This document shows, one piece after another, positions 23,568-32,812 of a stretch of DNA of 64,000 bases. The first letter of the stretch is position 1, and each line of letters opens with the position of its first letter. The stretch is from contig CAMATX010000001.1 in NCBI GenBank assembly GCA_945861345.1, positions 108,653 through 172,652 on the forward strand. Reading direction: 5' to 3'. The position numbers and the translations under genes were made by a program. The notes under the pieces were generated by a model. That model made no database searches. It saw only the letters and a program-made list of their open reading frames with translations, and was not told where the DNA came from. The DNA is from Comamonas sp. lk (lineage in GTDB: Bacteria > Pseudomonadota > Gammaproteobacteria > Burkholderiales > Burkholderiaceae_C).

Positions 23568-26500
23568 TTAGGGGATGATGTAATTTCCCATGGACACCAC
23601 CCCGGAGGGTGATGTTGCGGTAATACTCAGGGTCTTTCCTGAGCAAGTCTTGCCGTCTGTGGGTGTCAGCAAAACCGAGTGAAAGGAACCAAGTTGGGCA
23701 TTGCGATCTAAGGTAGACGCAACCGCGCTAACCACCTCGGGTACCGGTGTTGCGGCGACGCATTCAGCAACTTTTGACGTGGTCGCACTTAAGCGTGTTC
23801 CGCTCGCCAACGGCAGACACTTTGAACCGTCTTCACAGGCCGTGGTGCTGTTGACTCTAAAACTTGCCGCACTGGCAGGACTTGTCCACTCTGAAAACTC
23901 TGCTTTGCTGGTGGCCATCAACAGCACAATCTGCCTGCGCACGGTGGTCGCTGCGGTCCGGCTATCGCAGGTGTTGGACCTTGCAGGTACACCCCCTGCA
24001 CCCGTAGGACAAGAATCAATACCTCCGCGAGGCAACACAAACTCCCCAGCGTCGTAGCTACCGTTCTCGTTGTCGTCACGGTAAGCGTCGCCCATGTCGG
24101 TCAGCGTGTCTGCGCCGACGTCAAAGCTGTTGTTGCGATTGTTGTCAACATAGATTTTGACGCCCTCCGCAAACGCCAAAATCGGAACTCTTCCATACTG
24201 CGCCGCAGGCCGGGGCTGCTGGCTGGAAAAAGTTACCGAGCACGATGAAATGCCGTTAGCCTTGGTAGTAGCGCAACTAGGTTGAATTTGTCCGCCGCCG
24301 GATGTGAAATTAATGACGGTTCCGTCCGGCACCGCATTGCCTTGCCGGTCGGCGACCCGGATGGTCAGCGTCGTAGTGATTCCATCGATGTCCTGCCCCT
24401 CCAGGTTGTAGCTGGCTGCACTCAGGCTGAAGCGGTCTTGGGCCGGCGGGCCTGATTGCACGGTGATATTGCTGGAAAAAGCGTACGCCAAGTCATTGAG
24501 ACTGACTTTGACTTGAACCGGCCCAGGCACGGTTCCTGCATAAATTTGAAAGTTCACCAAGCCCAAACTGTCGCTTGTCAAGGTCAAAGGTGCTGTGGAG
24601 CCCGCAGCATTGAGGCCGACACCTCCCGGATTCGCGGTAATTGCCGCAGTGACAGTTGCATTCGGATAGATGGCTCCTGTTGCGTCTAAGACCTTGAACT
24701 TCAGCGTCGCCTGCGTGCTCGCTCCCGAGCCCTGCACATAAATCACCGGCGAGGAAGCCGATACAAAGTTCACCGCGCTCGCAACGGGCGCCGCCACCGA
24801 AAGTTCGGGCGCATCCAGCGTGCTGCCAGACGCAGTCGCCGAGAGTTTGACGCTGCCGCTGCACGAGGTGCCATCGGCCTTGAGTGAGGAATAAGTGGAA
24901 GTCGCCTGCCCGCTGCCATTGGTCAGTGCAATCGCGGGACTCAGCGAGCCGCAATCAGCGCTAAGACTGATCGGAACACCGCTGACCGCAACGCCACCGG
25001 CCTTCGCCTTGATCGACACCGAGGTGGTGGCACCGGAGGCCAGGCTTTGGGAGCCCAAGGTGAAGGCTTCCAGATTGACGGCAGTGGCCGCAACGGCAAA
25101 GTCCAAAGTTGTGCTCAATGGCGTCGTGCCCACGGTTACCGTCGCACTCGCGGTGGCGGCGCCAACCGCTACCGCACTGCTGGAATTGATGCCTACCGTG
25201 GCGATTCCGTCCGCACCGGTTAAGGCTGAATCTGCTTGCAAAGACGCCAAGGTAGGCCCCGCTGTGACGGCGAAGGTCACCCGCACGCCCGCGATCGGGC
25301 TGCCATCACCTTTCTTGTAGCTAAAGCGGAGCAACTGATTTGCACCAAACTTCAACGCGGAAGACTTTTGCACGCCGTTGACATCGGAGAGCTCCAATGC
25401 CAGGACATTGGGCACTTGTACCGGCGTCTTGATAGACACGTTGAGTATGGACACCACATTGCTCACCCAGCCGGTCACGGTGACTGCAGCGGCCGTGGAG
25501 GCGTTTGCAGGGCTCACATCGATAAAGGCTTCCCCTTTGTCGTTTGTCAATGCGGAACTGACGATGATCAAATCGGTGGCCGAAGAGCTCGAAAACTTGA
25601 CCACTGCATTGGCGATGGCGCTGCCATCGGCCGCCCGGTAAACCGCCTTGATGCGCTGCCCACCGCCAAAGCTGACCGTCGGAACAATGGCGTTGGCCGA
25701 ATTTTCCAATGTCAAGGTCAGGGTGGGGCTGCCCTGGGCATTCACTGCAAAGTCAACCGTACTGCTCGCATTGCCCGCCGTAGCGCTGACCGTTGCCGCG
25801 CCAGATACCGTGGGGTCTACCGGATTGATCGCGACATACACGGTACCGTCGGCATCGCTCAGGCCCGAGCTCCTTTGCAGCGTCATCCCAGCTGCACCCA
25901 TGGTCACCTTAAAACTCACCGTCGTATTTGCGACGGGGTTTCCCTCGCTATCGATATACACCGCGCGGATAAGCTGCCCTCCGTTGTAACTGATCGCCGG
26001 CGAAGCAAGCGCCACGCGATTTTTATCGACCACCGAGAGCGTCAGCTTGTTCAGCCCGGCGGCCTTGGTCTTTACGGAAACATTGAGCATCCCGACGACC
26101 GTGCCCACAAAGGCTTGTACCGTTGCCCCGCCGACGGTCGTGGCGCTGACGGGCGCGACGTCGGCATACGCAAAGCCCCTGGCGTCGGTTATGGCTGCGC
26201 TGACCACCGTGAAATCGGTGGAGCCGCCCGTGGAAAACTTGACCAGGGCGTTGACGATAGGTGTACCTGCGGCAGACAAGTACAGCGCGCGGATGCGCTG
26301 ACCGCCGCCATAACTCACGGTCGGAACACTTCCACTGGTCGAGTTCTCCAGCACCAAGGTCAAAGTTGGACTGCCCTCGGCAGTCACCGCAAAATCGATA
26401 TTGCTACTGCTACTGCCAGCCGTTGCATTGACCGTGGCAGCGCCCGCAGCGGTGGGTCCGGTAGAGCTAATCCCCACATACGCCACCCCATTGGCGTCGG

Positions 26501-27452
26501 TCAGAGCCGATGAACCTGCCAGCTTGGCACCCTCTATCCCTTTGCTTACCGAAAAGCTCACGGTAGCGCTGGCGATAGGATTTCCGGTCTCGTCGCGGTA
26601 CAAAGCGCGGATGCGTTGGCCAGTTTGGTAGCCAGTGGACGTAGTGGGATTGCCCGCCGCATCAACTAAAAAGAGACTGAGCGTCGAGGATCCTCCGCCC
26701 ACAATCCGAAAATTGAGCAGGCCAGTGACAGATGCATTACTGGCAGTGACCGTAACAGCTCCCGACACTTTCGCGTCGGTGGCGTCTACGCCAATAAATG
26801 CTACGCCCGAGGCATCGGTGAGCGCAGAGCCTGAACCGAGCACCGCACCCGACCCGAAGCTAATCGCAAAATTCACCACCCGCCCGGCTAAGGGGGTTCC
26901 GTTGGCGTTGGTATAGACAGCACGAATTTTTTGCCCACCACCAAAATTCACATTGCTGGTGGCTGCGCCACTGGCGGTAACCAAAGACATGGACAGCACA
27001 TCGCTGCCCTCCGGCGAGAGCACAAAATTCACCGAGGATGTAATGCTGTCTGCTGTGGCAGATACGGTGGCGACACCGGCGACAGACGATCCACCGGAAC
27101 GCACCGGCAGGGTTGCAACGCCGGACTCATTCGTTAGCGCCGAGTCGCCGCCCAATACCACCCCCGTCCCCGAAGTCACTGAAAAAGCAATCCGTGCACC
27201 TTTGATCGGCGCACCCGAGGCGTTGAGATAAGTTGCTTGCAAGGTTTGTCCGCCAAAGGTGACTTTGGTCACCGAGGTGCCGACGTTATCGATCACCGCT
27301 AGCGTAATCGACCCATTGACTGGTGACATGCTGGGATCCACATAGCCGTTGACCGAGGACCCCATCGGCTTGCCGGCACTGCCACCACCGCCACCACAGG
27401 CCGCCAGCGCCATGGCCAGAACTGCGCCGCATACCATCTGAATTATTTTCAT
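23568..27452 (-). CDS. Large Ig-like (Big-1/invasin-type) repeat lipoprotein
   Basis: MKIIQMVCGAVLAMALAAC|GGGGGS lipobox; about seven tandem ~104-110-aa units with FGGGQ-IRAxY...GxPI...VxFxV...SALTDxxGxAxV...AATVxA pattern; ORF track 23568..27470. Confidence 0.88.
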   Translation of the reverse strand: MKIIQMVCGAVLAMALAACGGGGGSAGKPMGSSVNGYVDPSMSPVNGSITLAVIDNVGTSVTKVTFGGQTLQATYLNASGAPIKGARIAFSVTSGTGVVLGGDSALTNESGVATLPVRSGGSSVAGVATVSATADSITSSVNFVLSPEGSDVLSMSLVTASGAATSNVNFGGGQKIRAVYTNANGTPLAGRVVNFAISFGSGAVLGSGSALTDASGVAFIGVDATDAKVSGAVTVTASNASVTGLLNFRIVGGGSSTLSLFLVDAAGNPTTSTGYQTGQRIRALYRDETGNPIASATVSFSVSKGIEGAKLAGSSALTDANGVAYVGISSTGPTAAGAATVNATAGSSSSNIDFAVTAEGSPTLTLVLENSTSGSVPTVSYGGGQRIRALYLSAAGTPIVNALVKFSTGGSTDFTVVSAAITDARGFAYADVAPVSATTVGGATVQAFVGTVVGMLNVSVKTKAAGLNKLTLSVVDKNRVALASPAISYNGGQLIRAVYIDSEGNPVANTTVSFKVTMGAAGMTLQRSSGLSDADGTVYVAINPVDPTVSGAATVSATAGNASSTVDFAVNAQGSPTLTLTLENSANAIVPTVSFGGGQRIKAVYRAADGSAIANAVVKFSSSSATDLIIVSSALTNDKGEAFIDVSPANASTAAAVTVTGWVSNVVSILNVSIKTPVQVPNVLALELSDVNGVQKSSALKFGANQLLRFSYKKGDGSPIAGVRVTFAVTAGPTLASLQADSALTGADGIATVGINSSSAVAVGAATASATVTVGTTPLSTTLDFAVAATAVNLEAFTLGSQSLASGATTSVSIKAKAGGVAVSGVPISLSADCGSLSPAIALTNGSGQATSTYSSLKADGTSCSGSVKLSATASGSTLDAPELSVAAPVASAVNFVSASSPVIYVQGSGASTQATLKFKVLDATGAIYPNATVTAAITANPGGVGLNAAGSTAPLTLTSDSLGLVNFQIYAGTVPGPVQVKVSLNDLAYAFSSNITVQSGPPAQDRFSLSAASYNLEGQDIDGITTTLTIRVADRQGNAVPDGTVINFTSGGGQIQPSCATTKANGISSCSVTFSSQQPRPAAQYGRVPILAFAEGVKIYVDNNRNNSFDVGADTLTDMGDAYRDDNENGSYDAGEFVLPRGGIDSCPTGAGGVPARSNTCDSRTAATTVRRQIVLLMATSKAEFSEWTSPASAASFRVNSTTACEDGSKCLPLASGTRLSATTSKVAECVAATPVPEVVSAVASTLDRNAQLGSFHSVLLTPTDGKTCSGKTLSITATSPSGVVSMGNYIIP
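25074..27308 (-). repeat. Array of seven tandem Ig-like domain repeats (~312-330 bp each)
   Basis: Manual alignment of the translated ORF: unit starts at approx. aa 55, 159, 264, 370, 476, 584 and 690 (ORF-track numbering). Confidence 0.8.
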
Positions 27453-27491
27453 CATCTCTCTCCCAAGCACCTTAAATATGTGAACGGCGAA

Positions 27492-29669
27492 TCAACGCAC
27501 TGCAGTAGCGTCTGAGATCAGCTTAGGCGTCAAGAACACGAGCAACTCGGTCTTTTTTACCGTATTGGAGCGGTTCTTAAACAGCGTCCCCACAAAGGGC
27601 AGATCGCCGAAAAATGGCACCTGCGTCACGGTTTGCTGGTCGTTTTGCTCATAAATTCCGCCGATCACCACCGTGCCACCGTTTTCCACCAACACCTTGG
27701 TTTGGATGTGCTTGGTATTGATGGAGGGGCCGGCGGCCGTGACGGTACCCACACTGTCTTTGCTCACGTCCACTTCCAGACTGATATTTCCGTCGGGCGT
27801 GATTTGTGGCGTAACCTCCAACTTGAGCACGGCTTTACGAAAGCTCACTGCGGTGGCCCCGCTGCTGGTCGCCATTTGGTAGGGCACCTCGGTGCCCTGC
27901 TCAATCAGGCTTTTGACTTTGTCAAACGAGGTAATGCGCGGGCTGGAAATCACTTTGCCGGTGCCATCAGACTCCAAGGCTGAGATTTCCAAAGCCATCA
28001 AGCGATTGGAGGCAGCGCTGAAAATTGTCATGGCCAAGCTGGCAGGTGAAAAGCCGCCCTGACCCGTCGCAGGAAGATTGATAAAGCTGCCGCTGGTGTC
28101 AACCGTGCCACCGGTCGATGAAGAGACTGCGTTGCCATAGCTGGTGCCAAAGGCCACCCGGTTTTCTCCCCCAATCGAATAGCCACCGCTGCCGCCTTGC
28201 TGCGCCCGCAAATCGACACCGCCGAGCTTGACGCCTAGCGATTTACCAAAATCATTGGTGGCCTCCACAATCCGCGCCTCGATCAGCACCTGCCGCACGG
28301 GCACATCGATTTTTTCGAGTAATTGACGCACCTGGTCGAGCTTGGAGGCGACATCCGTCACAAACAGCTGGTTGGTGCGCGGCTCGGCAATCGCACTGCC
28401 CCGGTTGCTCAGAAGCCGCCCCCCCACACTGGCATTTGCCGCAGAGCCCGAACTGCCTGCTGAAGGCGCCGCACTGGCCGCCCCGCCGCCGGCGGTCAAT
28501 TGCGGCGCGATATCAGTGGCCTTGGCGTAATTGAGCTGGAACGACTGGGTGCGCAAGGGCTCCAGGCTTTCGCTGGAGGCTTGGGCCTCGTATTCCGCTT
28601 TTTCTTTAGCGGCAATTTCCTCCTTGGGCGCGACCCACAGCACATTGCCGTTTTTGCGCACGGCCAAGCCCTTGCTGCGCAAAATAATGTCCAAGACTTG
28701 GTCCCATGGTACGTTTTGAACCCGTAAAGTCACGCTTCCCGCTACCGAGTCAGAGGTAACGACGTTGAACTTGGTGAAGTCTGCAATTACCTGCAAGACC
28801 TGGCGCACATCGATATTCTGAAAATTCAGCGAGAGCTTTTCACCACTAAAGCCCTCGCCCTGGGTCAGCTTTCTGGTGTCGGGCTTGTAGGCTTTGATGT
28901 CAATCACCAATTGCCGGTCGGTCTGGTAGGCGGTGTGTTCCCAGGCCCCCTGGGGCGAGATCAGCATGCGCACCCGATCGCCTACGGTGCTGGTGCTGAT
29001 GGTCTGCACCGGGGTGGCAAAGTCGATGACCTCCAAGCGCTTGCGCAAGCGCTCGGGCAGGCTCACGTTACTGAAATCGACGACCAAATTGGTGCCCAGT
29101 GCCCTGATGTCCGCAGCCACGTTGCTATTGGGCAGATTCACAATAATCCGTCCGGCCCCGTCGCTGGAGCGCTGAAACTCGATGTTGCTCAAAGGTTCGC
29201 TGGGGGGGCGCACGGCCAGCTCGCCAGCGCCAGACACCGGGGCGCGCACTACGGAGGTCTCCTCGCTCAGCATGGGCTCCAAAGTGATTAAGAGTGATTT
29301 GTCGGCCAATGCGAGGCGGTAGTTGGCCGGGCGACGCAGGTTCAGCACCACGCGGCTGCGCTCATCCGATTGGGCGACCAAAGCCGAATCGACCAGCACT
29401 TGCGCCAGCGCGACGCGCCCCATACCCATGGCACTGCCCACGCCCGGAAAATCTAGCGCGATACGGGCCGGGTTTTGGGTGGAAAAGGTCTTGGGAAGCG
29501 CCGTCAGCGCCGTAGCAAAGTCGATACGAACCTGTTCCTGCCCGCCATCGCGCGAGCCGGTGATGGCAATCACCGCGTTATCGGCAAACGCCGCCGAGGC
29601 AACCCAAACCATTGCCCATGCAAGCCAAATGCGTGCGAGAGTGGATGTGCGAAAAAAGAGGTGCGTCAT
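27492..29669 (-). CDS. pilQ: Type IV pilus secretin PilQ
   Basis: AMIN-like N-terminus, ISLNFQNIDVRQVLQVIADFTKFNVV-type STN, VPVRQVLIEARIVEATNDFGKSLGVKLGG, LVENGGTVVIGGIYEQN; start MTHLFFRTSTL overlaps pilP stop by 4 bp. Confidence 0.96.
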   Translation of the reverse strand: MTHLFFRTSTLARIWLAWAMVWVASAAFADNAVIAITGSRDGGQEQVRIDFATALTALPKTFSTQNPARIALDFPGVGSAMGMGRVALAQVLVDSALVAQSDERSRVVLNLRRPANYRLALADKSLLITLEPMLSEETSVVRAPVSGAGELAVRPPSEPLSNIEFQRSSDGAGRIIVNLPNSNVAADIRALGTNLVVDFSNVSLPERLRKRLEVIDFATPVQTISTSTVGDRVRMLISPQGAWEHTAYQTDRQLVIDIKAYKPDTRKLTQGEGFSGEKLSLNFQNIDVRQVLQVIADFTKFNVVTSDSVAGSVTLRVQNVPWDQVLDIILRSKGLAVRKNGNVLWVAPKEEIAAKEKAEYEAQASSESLEPLRTQSFQLNYAKATDIAPQLTAGGGAASAAPSAGSSGSAANASVGGRLLSNRGSAIAEPRTNQLFVTDVASKLDQVRQLLEKIDVPVRQVLIEARIVEATNDFGKSLGVKLGGVDLRAQQGGSGGYSIGGENRVAFGTSYGNAVSSSTGGTVDTSGSFINLPATGQGGFSPASLAMTIFSAASNRLMALEISALESDGTGKVISSPRITSFDKVKSLIEQGTEVPYQMATSSGATAVSFRKAVLKLEVTPQITPDGNISLEVDVSKDSVGTVTAAGPSINTKHIQTKVLVENGGTVVIGGIYEQNDQQTVTQVPFFGDLPFVGTLFKNRSNTVKKTELLVFLTPKLISDATAVR

Positions 29670-30202
29670 TTGCTTGCTTCCTGCAATTTGAGTTCGACGA
29701 TGCGCTCGGTCCATTGGCCATTGGCATCGAGCGTTATTTCACGCAACTTCATGCCGTTCTCGTCCAGACGGGTGACCTTGCCCAGGTTCTGGCCCATGTA
29801 CGAGCCCAGCGCCACTTGGTGCACCATGCCATTGACCCGCACCAAGGCGATGCGCTTACCGTCCTTGGCCAAGGTGCCAACAAAATTGATGGACTCCAGA
29901 GGGAAGCCCTCGAGCAGTTGCTTGGCGCGACCGCGCTCGACCTCCAAGCCAGCGGGTCGGGGCACCGCACTGGCGACAACCATTTCTTTCATGAAGTTGG
30001 TCTTGGAGAAGGGGTCAATTTTTCCCTGGCTGTCGTACTCCAGGCGCTCAAAAGGGCGCGGTGTCGGAATCTTTTTAATGCCGGGAATCACCGCTGCACG
30101 CTGCTCGGCCAGCCAGGTGCGTAACTGTTCTTGGGTGGAGGGGCCGCAGCCAAGCAGCGCGGCGCTTAGCGTCGCCAATGCCAGCCAACGTAAGCCGGTC
30201 AT
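29666..30202 (-). CDS. pilP: Type IV pilus lipoprotein PilP
   Basis: LLGCGPSTQEQLRTWL lipobox; FERLEYDSQGKIDPFSK, ESINFVGTLAKDGKRIALVRVNGMVHQVALGSYMGQNLGKV. Confidence 0.95.
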   Translation of the reverse strand: MTGLRWLALATLSAALLGCGPSTQEQLRTWLAEQRAAVIPGIKKIPTPRPFERLEYDSQGKIDPFSKTNFMKEMVVASAVPRPAGLEVERGRAKQLLEGFPLESINFVGTLAKDGKRIALVRVNGMVHQVALGSYMGQNLGKVTRLDENGMKLREITLDANGQWTERIVELKLQEASK

Positions 30203-30870
30203 TTAGCCGCCCCCGGCGCACTGACAGCCTTTTGGGCGGCCACCTCGGCGGCATCGAGGTAGCGGTAGGTTTTAACCGTTGCCTCAAAAACCAAAACGCC
30301 CTCGCCCTTGGGCTGCACCGCGATATTGCTCAAGGTCACGATGCGCGGCAATTGCGCAACGTCGGCTGCAAAATTGGCGAATTGGTGGAAGCCACCCACC
30401 ACCCGGATGCTGACGGGAATGATGGCGTAATAGGTTTTCTGGGTGGGCGGGCCCGGCCGAAAGAGCTCGTACTGAAGCCCGCGGTCGTCGCCAGCCTTGT
30501 TGACACTGGATAGCAATCCTGCCATTTCCGCCTGGTTGGGCAGCAATTTTTCGAGGCCCTCCACCGTGGCGGCCACTTCATCGCGCTGTTTTTTCAACAA
30601 TTGCAAACTCGCCGCCTTGCGCAATTTGTCTGAGAAATCCTCGCGCAGCTTGGCCTGCTGGGCATGGGCTTGCTCCAGGTCGTTGGCAAAATCACTCAGG
30701 GGGTAATACCAAAGTATGCCAGCCACCGCGATGCTGACAGCGACGAGCAAAAGCACGCGCGGCAGCACAGGCCAACTGGGTGGATTTTGTGGATCCAGTC
30801 CGCGAAATTGTTCGGCCAACGCGGCGGCCCGCGCTTGAAATTCCATGCGTTTGCTTGAAGCTTGGGCCAT
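30199..30870 (-). CDS. pilO: Type IV pilus inner-membrane protein PilO
   Basis: Single TM plus coiled coil, LPNQAEMAGLLSSVNKAGDDRGLQYELFRPGPP, IPVSIRVVGGFHQFANFAADVAQLPRIV. Confidence 0.95.
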   Translation of the reverse strand: MAQASSKRMEFQARAAALAEQFRGLDPQNPPSWPVLPRVLLLVAVSIAVAGILWYYPLSDFANDLEQAHAQQAKLREDFSDKLRKAASLQLLKKQRDEVAATVEGLEKLLPNQAEMAGLLSSVNKAGDDRGLQYELFRPGPPTQKTYYAIIPVSIRVVGGFHQFANFAADVAQLPRIVTLSNIAVQPKGEGVLVFEATVKTYRYLDAAEVAAQKAVSAPGAAK

Positions 30871-30895
30871 AGTGAATTGCTTGTTGACAATGGGC

Positions 30896-31531
30896 TCAGC
30901 CGCGGCTGGCAGGCATGGCAGAAGTAGGTGTCGACGCTGCAGAGGCGCCTGTGGCCGGTCGCTCTAGCGCCTGGGTTCTCAGCAAGGCCACTTTCAAACT
31001 GAACTTGAACAACTTGACCTGCTCTTTGGACGCCAAGGTTTGGACTTCAGAGCTGATTTCCACCAACTCCGGGCGTACAAACCAACCTTCAGGCCGACCC
31101 AGGTTGTTCATCAATTCGGCGACTTTTTCATTCGACTCAGCCGAACCTTCAAGCACCAAATCCAAGTCCTTTTGGCTCAACTTGGTCAGCATCACGCCTT
31201 TGGGTAAATTGGCCGAGAGTTCGGTGAGCATGCGCACGGGTGAATTGCGGTCTGCCTGGATATCCTCCACTGCACGCTGGCGCGCTTGCAGGGCGGCGAT
31301 TTGCCCCTCCAAGTCTTTGATTTCTTTGATTTCGTTTTCCAGAACCTTGATCTCGCCTTCGAGCACCGCGATGTTTTCGCGCTCCACATCAATGGCCGCG
31401 ACCAAAGCGCCGTACACAAGAAACGCAATAACTCCTCCAACGATAGCAGCCAAGACCACCGCCGCATTGAATTGCTCTTGCTGGCGTTTGCGCTCGGCCT
31501 CGCGGTGCGGCAGCAGGTTGAGGCGAATCAT
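30896..31531 (-). CDS. pilN: Type IV pilus inner-membrane protein PilN
   Basis: MIRLNLLPHREAERKRQQEQFN; start overlaps pilM stop by 4 bp (ORF track 30896..31561). Confidence 0.95.
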   Translation of the reverse strand: MIRLNLLPHREAERKRQQEQFNAAVVLAAIVGGVIAFLVYGALVAAIDVERENIAVLEGEIKVLENEIKEIKDLEGQIAALQARQRAVEDIQADRNSPVRMLTELSANLPKGVMLTKLSQKDLDLVLEGSAESNEKVAELMNNLGRPEGWFVRPELVEISSEVQTLASKEQVKLFKFSLKVALLRTQALERPATGASAASTPTSAMPASRG

Positions 31532-32601
31532 GCTTGGAAGCGCCGCAGCGCCAGTCCACAAGCGCCCAGGTACATGGGCGCGCTTTGCAGGCCTTCTTGT
31601 TTGCGCAAACTGGCGCCCAGCGTCATGCCCTCAAAAGGATTGACCACGCCGCACGGCGCCTGCAAAGCACTCGAAATCGATGCCGCCAAGCCACCCACCA
31701 GCGCACCGCCGCCGGCTAGAAAGACCTGGTCGAGCTTGTTAAACGCGGTGCTGTTGAAAAACAAATGGGTTCCGCGCTCAAAGACCTGCACCATCGCACC
31801 CACAAAGGGCGCGAGCACCGCCGATTCATAGTCCTGGGGCAGATTTCCCGCCTGTTTGCGTTTTTCGGCGTCCGATGGGGAGTAACCATAGTGTTCAGCA
31901 ATGCGCTGGGTTAACTGGTCGCCACCCACGCCTTGGTCCCGCTCATACACAATCTCGCCACCGCGCGAAACTTGCAAGACCGTGCGGCTCGCGCCGATTT
32001 TGAACAAGGCACACAAAATGTCTTTCTTGTCCTGAAATTGCAAGTTGACCAGTCGCTCCATCGCGCTTTGCAGCGCGTAGGACTGCACATCGACCACCAC
32101 CGGAACCAAGTCCGCCAAGTCGGCCAGCTCTTGCAGACTCTCCACGCGCTCACGCCGCGCCGCAGCAATCAGGACGTCCGCCAAATCGTCACGCAAGGGG
32201 TTGGGGCCAATTTCGCAAAAGTCCAGGCGCACGTCCTCCAGCGGAAAGGGAATGTACTGGCGCGCCTCGGCCTCGACTTGGTCTTCAAGGTCCAAGCCTT
32301 GCAAATCGGCCCGAATGGTGATTTTCTTGGTAATCACTGCGGCAGAAGGTAAGGCCAGGGCGACGTTTTTGGTTTTGATCCGGTGCTTGGCCAGCAAGGT
32401 GCGCAAGGCGTTGGCCACATCGTCCATTTTTTCGATACCCGCATCTCCGATGCATCCGGCAGCAAGCGGCGCACTGGCGAGGGTTTCAAGCACCGGGTTT
32501 TGGGCCGATCCGCCCAATCCGACCGCTTTGATACCCCAGGAACTGAGGTCAATACCCAGTATTTCCTCCGGTCCGCGCTTGAACAAGGATTTCAAATCCA
32601 T
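31528..32601 (-). CDS. pilM: Type IV pilus actin-like ATPase PilM
   Basis: ILGIDLSSWGIKAVGLGG, VEAEARQYIPFPLEDVRLDF, VFLAGGGALVGGLAASIS. Confidence 0.95.
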   Translation of the reverse strand: MDLKSLFKRGPEEILGIDLSSWGIKAVGLGGSAQNPVLETLASAPLAAGCIGDAGIEKMDDVANALRTLLAKHRIKTKNVALALPSAAVITKKITIRADLQGLDLEDQVEAEARQYIPFPLEDVRLDFCEIGPNPLRDDLADVLIAAARRERVESLQELADLADLVPVVVDVQSYALQSAMERLVNLQFQDKKDILCALFKIGASRTVLQVSRGGEIVYERDQGVGGDQLTQRIAEHYGYSPSDAEKRKQAGNLPQDYESAVLAPFVGAMVQVFERGTHLFFNSTAFNKLDQVFLAGGGALVGGLAASISSALQAPCGVVNPFEGMTLGASLRKQEGLQSAPMYLGACGLALRRFQA

Positions 32602-32812
32602 TAATTACCGCCCTAAATGTCGTGATTTTGATAGTTTTTCCGCGATGATTACCAATAGTACCATTAAATTTAGTAATTAATGCCATTTACAACGTGCGCC
32701 GAATCGGCCATGGCAAGGGGGGCATCGGGGTTTGCCTCGGCAGTGTTCGAGGGCAACTGCGCCGAGGTCCGGCCTGTTGAGGCGACAATTGCACTTTTCT
32801 ACCGTTTGATGT

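Noticed and set aside
25236-26513. 425-aa plus-strand ORF opposite the Ig-repeat gene
   Set aside because: Antisense frame of a repetitive coding region; apparent internal repeats merely reflect the sense-strand Ig repeats.
25074-27308. Possible CRISPR-like periodic array
   Set aside because: Period is ~315 bp, in frame and divergent, explained by Ig-domain repeats; no short identical direct repeats with unique spacers.
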